Shown: one piece after another, positions 27,819 through 29,005 of the stretch | How positions within the stretch are numbered: position 1 is the first letter of the stretch | How the letters are laid out: each line of letters opens with the position of its first letter | Virus record (IMG/VR): IMGVR_UViG_3300046163_000007 | Span: 1 to 29,005 of that record | Direction: 5' to 3' (one strand) | From: a virus | Length of the DNA stretch: 29,005 bases | Notes under the pieces: generated by a model | Told to the model about the DNA's origin: nothing | The model's database searches: none | The model's input: the letters and a program-made list of their open reading frames with translations, nothing else | Position numbers and translations under genes: made by a program

Positions 27819-28315
27819 AAAACCCACCCATTAAAAGTTGTATCTGTATCAGGGCTAATATCTTCGTTTGTATTACTATTGTATTCAGGAAACAAATTAT
27901 TGTTAAAACATAAATAGTCTACTAGTCTAGTACTATAATAGTTTGCGTATTCTCTAGCCTTTGATACTAAATAGTCTACTTCGTTTTTGTCTACGTTTTG
28001 AGCAGTTTCTGAACTATGTTTAAGTACAGATTTGTTTGTAATTGTATATGCTGCAAATGGTATATAATTCATTTGACTAAACCATATTAAACAAGGTTGC
28101 ACATAAGTATTAACCAACGTTAAATAATCGCCTGTTAAATTATCTGCAATTATATCTTCGCTAATTTTGTTGTATAAATCTGTACCTAACAAATTTTGTA
28201 TATCTATTTGTTGTGCTACCTTTACAAATTGTAGCATCTTATCTATATCAACGTTGCCATCAATAATAGAATTTTTTTTAAGGTCTTGTGTACTTATAAA
28301 TAATGCTGTTGCCAT
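27815..28315 (-). CDS. Head-tail connector protein (DUF6712-like)
   Basis: The 166-residue protein starts MATALFISTQDLKKNSIIDG and has VDIDKMLQFVKVAQQIDIQN near residues 22-41. It continues LLGTDLYNKISEDI, then LTLVNTYVQPCLIWFSQMNY and KSVLKHSSETAQNVDKNEVD near 114-133. This all-helical layout is that of the DUF6712 family of Bacteroidota phage connector (head completion) proteins, which dock under the portal. Its position just after the portal C-terminal region supports this. It is separated from the upstream gene by three bases. Confidence 0.8.
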   Translation of the reverse strand: MATALFISTQDLKKNSIIDGNVDIDKMLQFVKVAQQIDIQNLLGTDLYNKISEDIIADNLTGDYLTLVNTYVQPCLIWFSQMNYIPFAAYTITNKSVLKHSSETAQNVDKNEVDYLVSKAREYANYYSTRLVDYLCFNNNLFPEYNSNTNEDISPDTDTTFNGWVL

Positions 28316-28318
28316 TTT

Positions 28319-29005
28319 CTAATTTTTATAATTTGGGTGGTGTCCATTATTTGCCATATCTTTTGGTGCTTTTTTTGCATCTTTCCACCCTCTTGGTTTT
28401 CCTTTATAAGATTTTGGTATATCATCAACCTCAACATAATCTTTAATTTTGTCTGATTTTTCTATATACTTTCCATTTGTTTTTTTCTTTAATCTATAAA
28501 GTTGTTCAGACCAATAATGACCACAGTTTACACCGCCTTTAAATCGAAACAAATCGTACTTTTTACCCTTATGACCAAAACTCTCATTTACACCTTTATC
28601 AGAAGCTGCATCTATATCCTCAATCCTATAAACCATATTACGAGCCATAAGTGCTTTACAAAAAGTTCTTGTATTAGTACTGCTATATTTTTCTGCATAT
28701 CTATATCTTACTTTATAATAGCTTTTATCTAATACTGAAAAATCGCCTTTGCCTTTTTTAAGGTTTGGTATACTTTCAGCAAACTTTTGTAACAAACTTT
28801 TCTTTGGCTCTATTAATTTATTTGCCCAAGTTTCTATATCTGTATTATCTTCTGAGTATTCTCTTTCATCTACTAACTCCCATTCTTCATCTACTTCTTC
28901 GCCTTTTAGATTTTCTAAAATATAATCAGCTTCATTATCTGCTAATTCTTGACTTAATTTAACACCTGTTTCTTCTTCACGTGTTTCTTCGTCTACTACG
29001 TTTTC
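28319..29005 (-). CDS. Portal protein C-terminal region (enters from right end)
   Basis: The frame is open from base 29005 to a stop at 28319 (228 codons); no ATG is present, so the start lies outside. The first 60 residues are very acidic (DEETREEETGVKLSQELADN, then EEWELVDEREYSED). A basic domain follows (SLLQKFAESIPNLKKGKGDF; SYYKVRYRYAEKYSSTNTRT; FRFKGGVNCGHYWSEQLYRL; KAPKDMANNGHHPNYKN). I associate this F-x-x-G-G-x-N-C-x-H-x-W domain with C-termini of large Bacteroidota portal or head proteins. Together with the left-end portal it would make a protein of about 590 residues, with one base missing at the join. Alternatively it is a separate head protein. Confidence 0.6.
   Translation of the reverse strand, partial: ENVVDEETREEETGVKLSQELADNEADYILENLKGEEVDEEWELVDEREYSEDNTDIETWANKLIEPKKSLLQKFAESIPNLKKGKGDFSVLDKSYYKVRYRYAEKYSSTNTRTFCKALMARNMVYRIEDIDAASDKGVNESFGHKGKKYDLFRFKGGVNCGHYWSEQLYRLKKKTNGKYIEKSDKIKDYVEVDDIPKSYKGKPRGWKDAKKAPKDMANNGHHPNYKN

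Noticed and set aside
28319-28795. Separate gene starting at the TTG codon 28795
   Set aside because: The frame is open without interruption to the window end and the upstream residues look like part of the same acidic linker, so a start at this TTG is unlikely.
1-29005. Integrase, repressor or attachment site that would indicate a temperate phage
   Set aside because: No gene with recombinase catalytic motifs and no Cro/CI-like divergent regulator is present. All genes run in one direction.
1-29005. tRNA genes or CRISPR arrays
   Set aside because: I saw no cloverleaf-like sequence with the T-loop GTTCRA pattern and no regularly spaced repeats.

Overview
The window looks like an almost complete, circularly mapping genome of a small tailed (siphovirus-like) phage of a Bacteroidota host, most likely a flavobacterium. 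The evidence is very AT-rich DNA, no Shine-Dalgarno leaders, host-type promoters of the form TTTG-N21-TATATTTG, and structural and replication gene families that I recognise from Bacteroidota phages and prophages. Every gene I can support is on the minus strand, so transcription runs from high to low coordinates. No gap above 300 bases lacks a gene. No integrase, repressor, tRNA, CRISPR array or DNA polymerase is visible.

Layout in the direction of transcription. Positions 29005-27632: the C-terminal part of a portal protein, a head-tail connector and a short conserved protein. Positions 27642-25218: receptor-binding or fibre-like proteins. Positions 25218-24195: a lysis cassette (small membrane protein, M15 peptidase endolysin, holin-like protein). 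Positions 24190-23440: an AT-rich repeat region, a NinG-like gene, a possible small RNA and a terminator. Positions 23412-15562: the early region, many short overlapping genes, including a putative annealing protein, an SSB-like protein, a RecA-like ATPase, a PP-loop (PAPS reductase-like) enzyme, a sigma-like factor, three PD-(D/E)XK nucleases, a DUF3310 protein and a DnaA-domain-IV-like protein. Positions 15558-14517: a DNA methyltransferase and the tail end of a second one. Positions 14459-12986: small and large terminase. Positions 12875-12657: a single-gene unit with its own promoter and terminator. Positions 12554-5095: tail genes from the tail assembly chaperone (with a -1 frameshift site) to the tape measure. 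Positions 5060-1: head protease, a Cys/His-rich protein, scaffold-like protein, major capsid protein, tail-tube-like protein, a small structural protein and the N-terminal 361 residues of the portal.

The two ends fit together. The portal runs off the left end and a portal-like C-terminal region enters at the right end, with one base missing for frame. On a circle this gives one gene of about 590 codons directly followed by the connector.

Two regulatory classes can be separated. Host-like promoters precede the early operon (23440-23472), the single-gene unit (12904-12936) and an internal early segment (18683-18715). A second, bipartite motif, TNYAAAAW-N11-SWTTATATAWTARTA, occurs five times and only in front of virion or packaging genes. 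It is a candidate phage-specific late promoter, and the sigma-like gene at 19865-20359 is an obvious candidate partner. Five intrinsic terminators divide the genome into transcription units.
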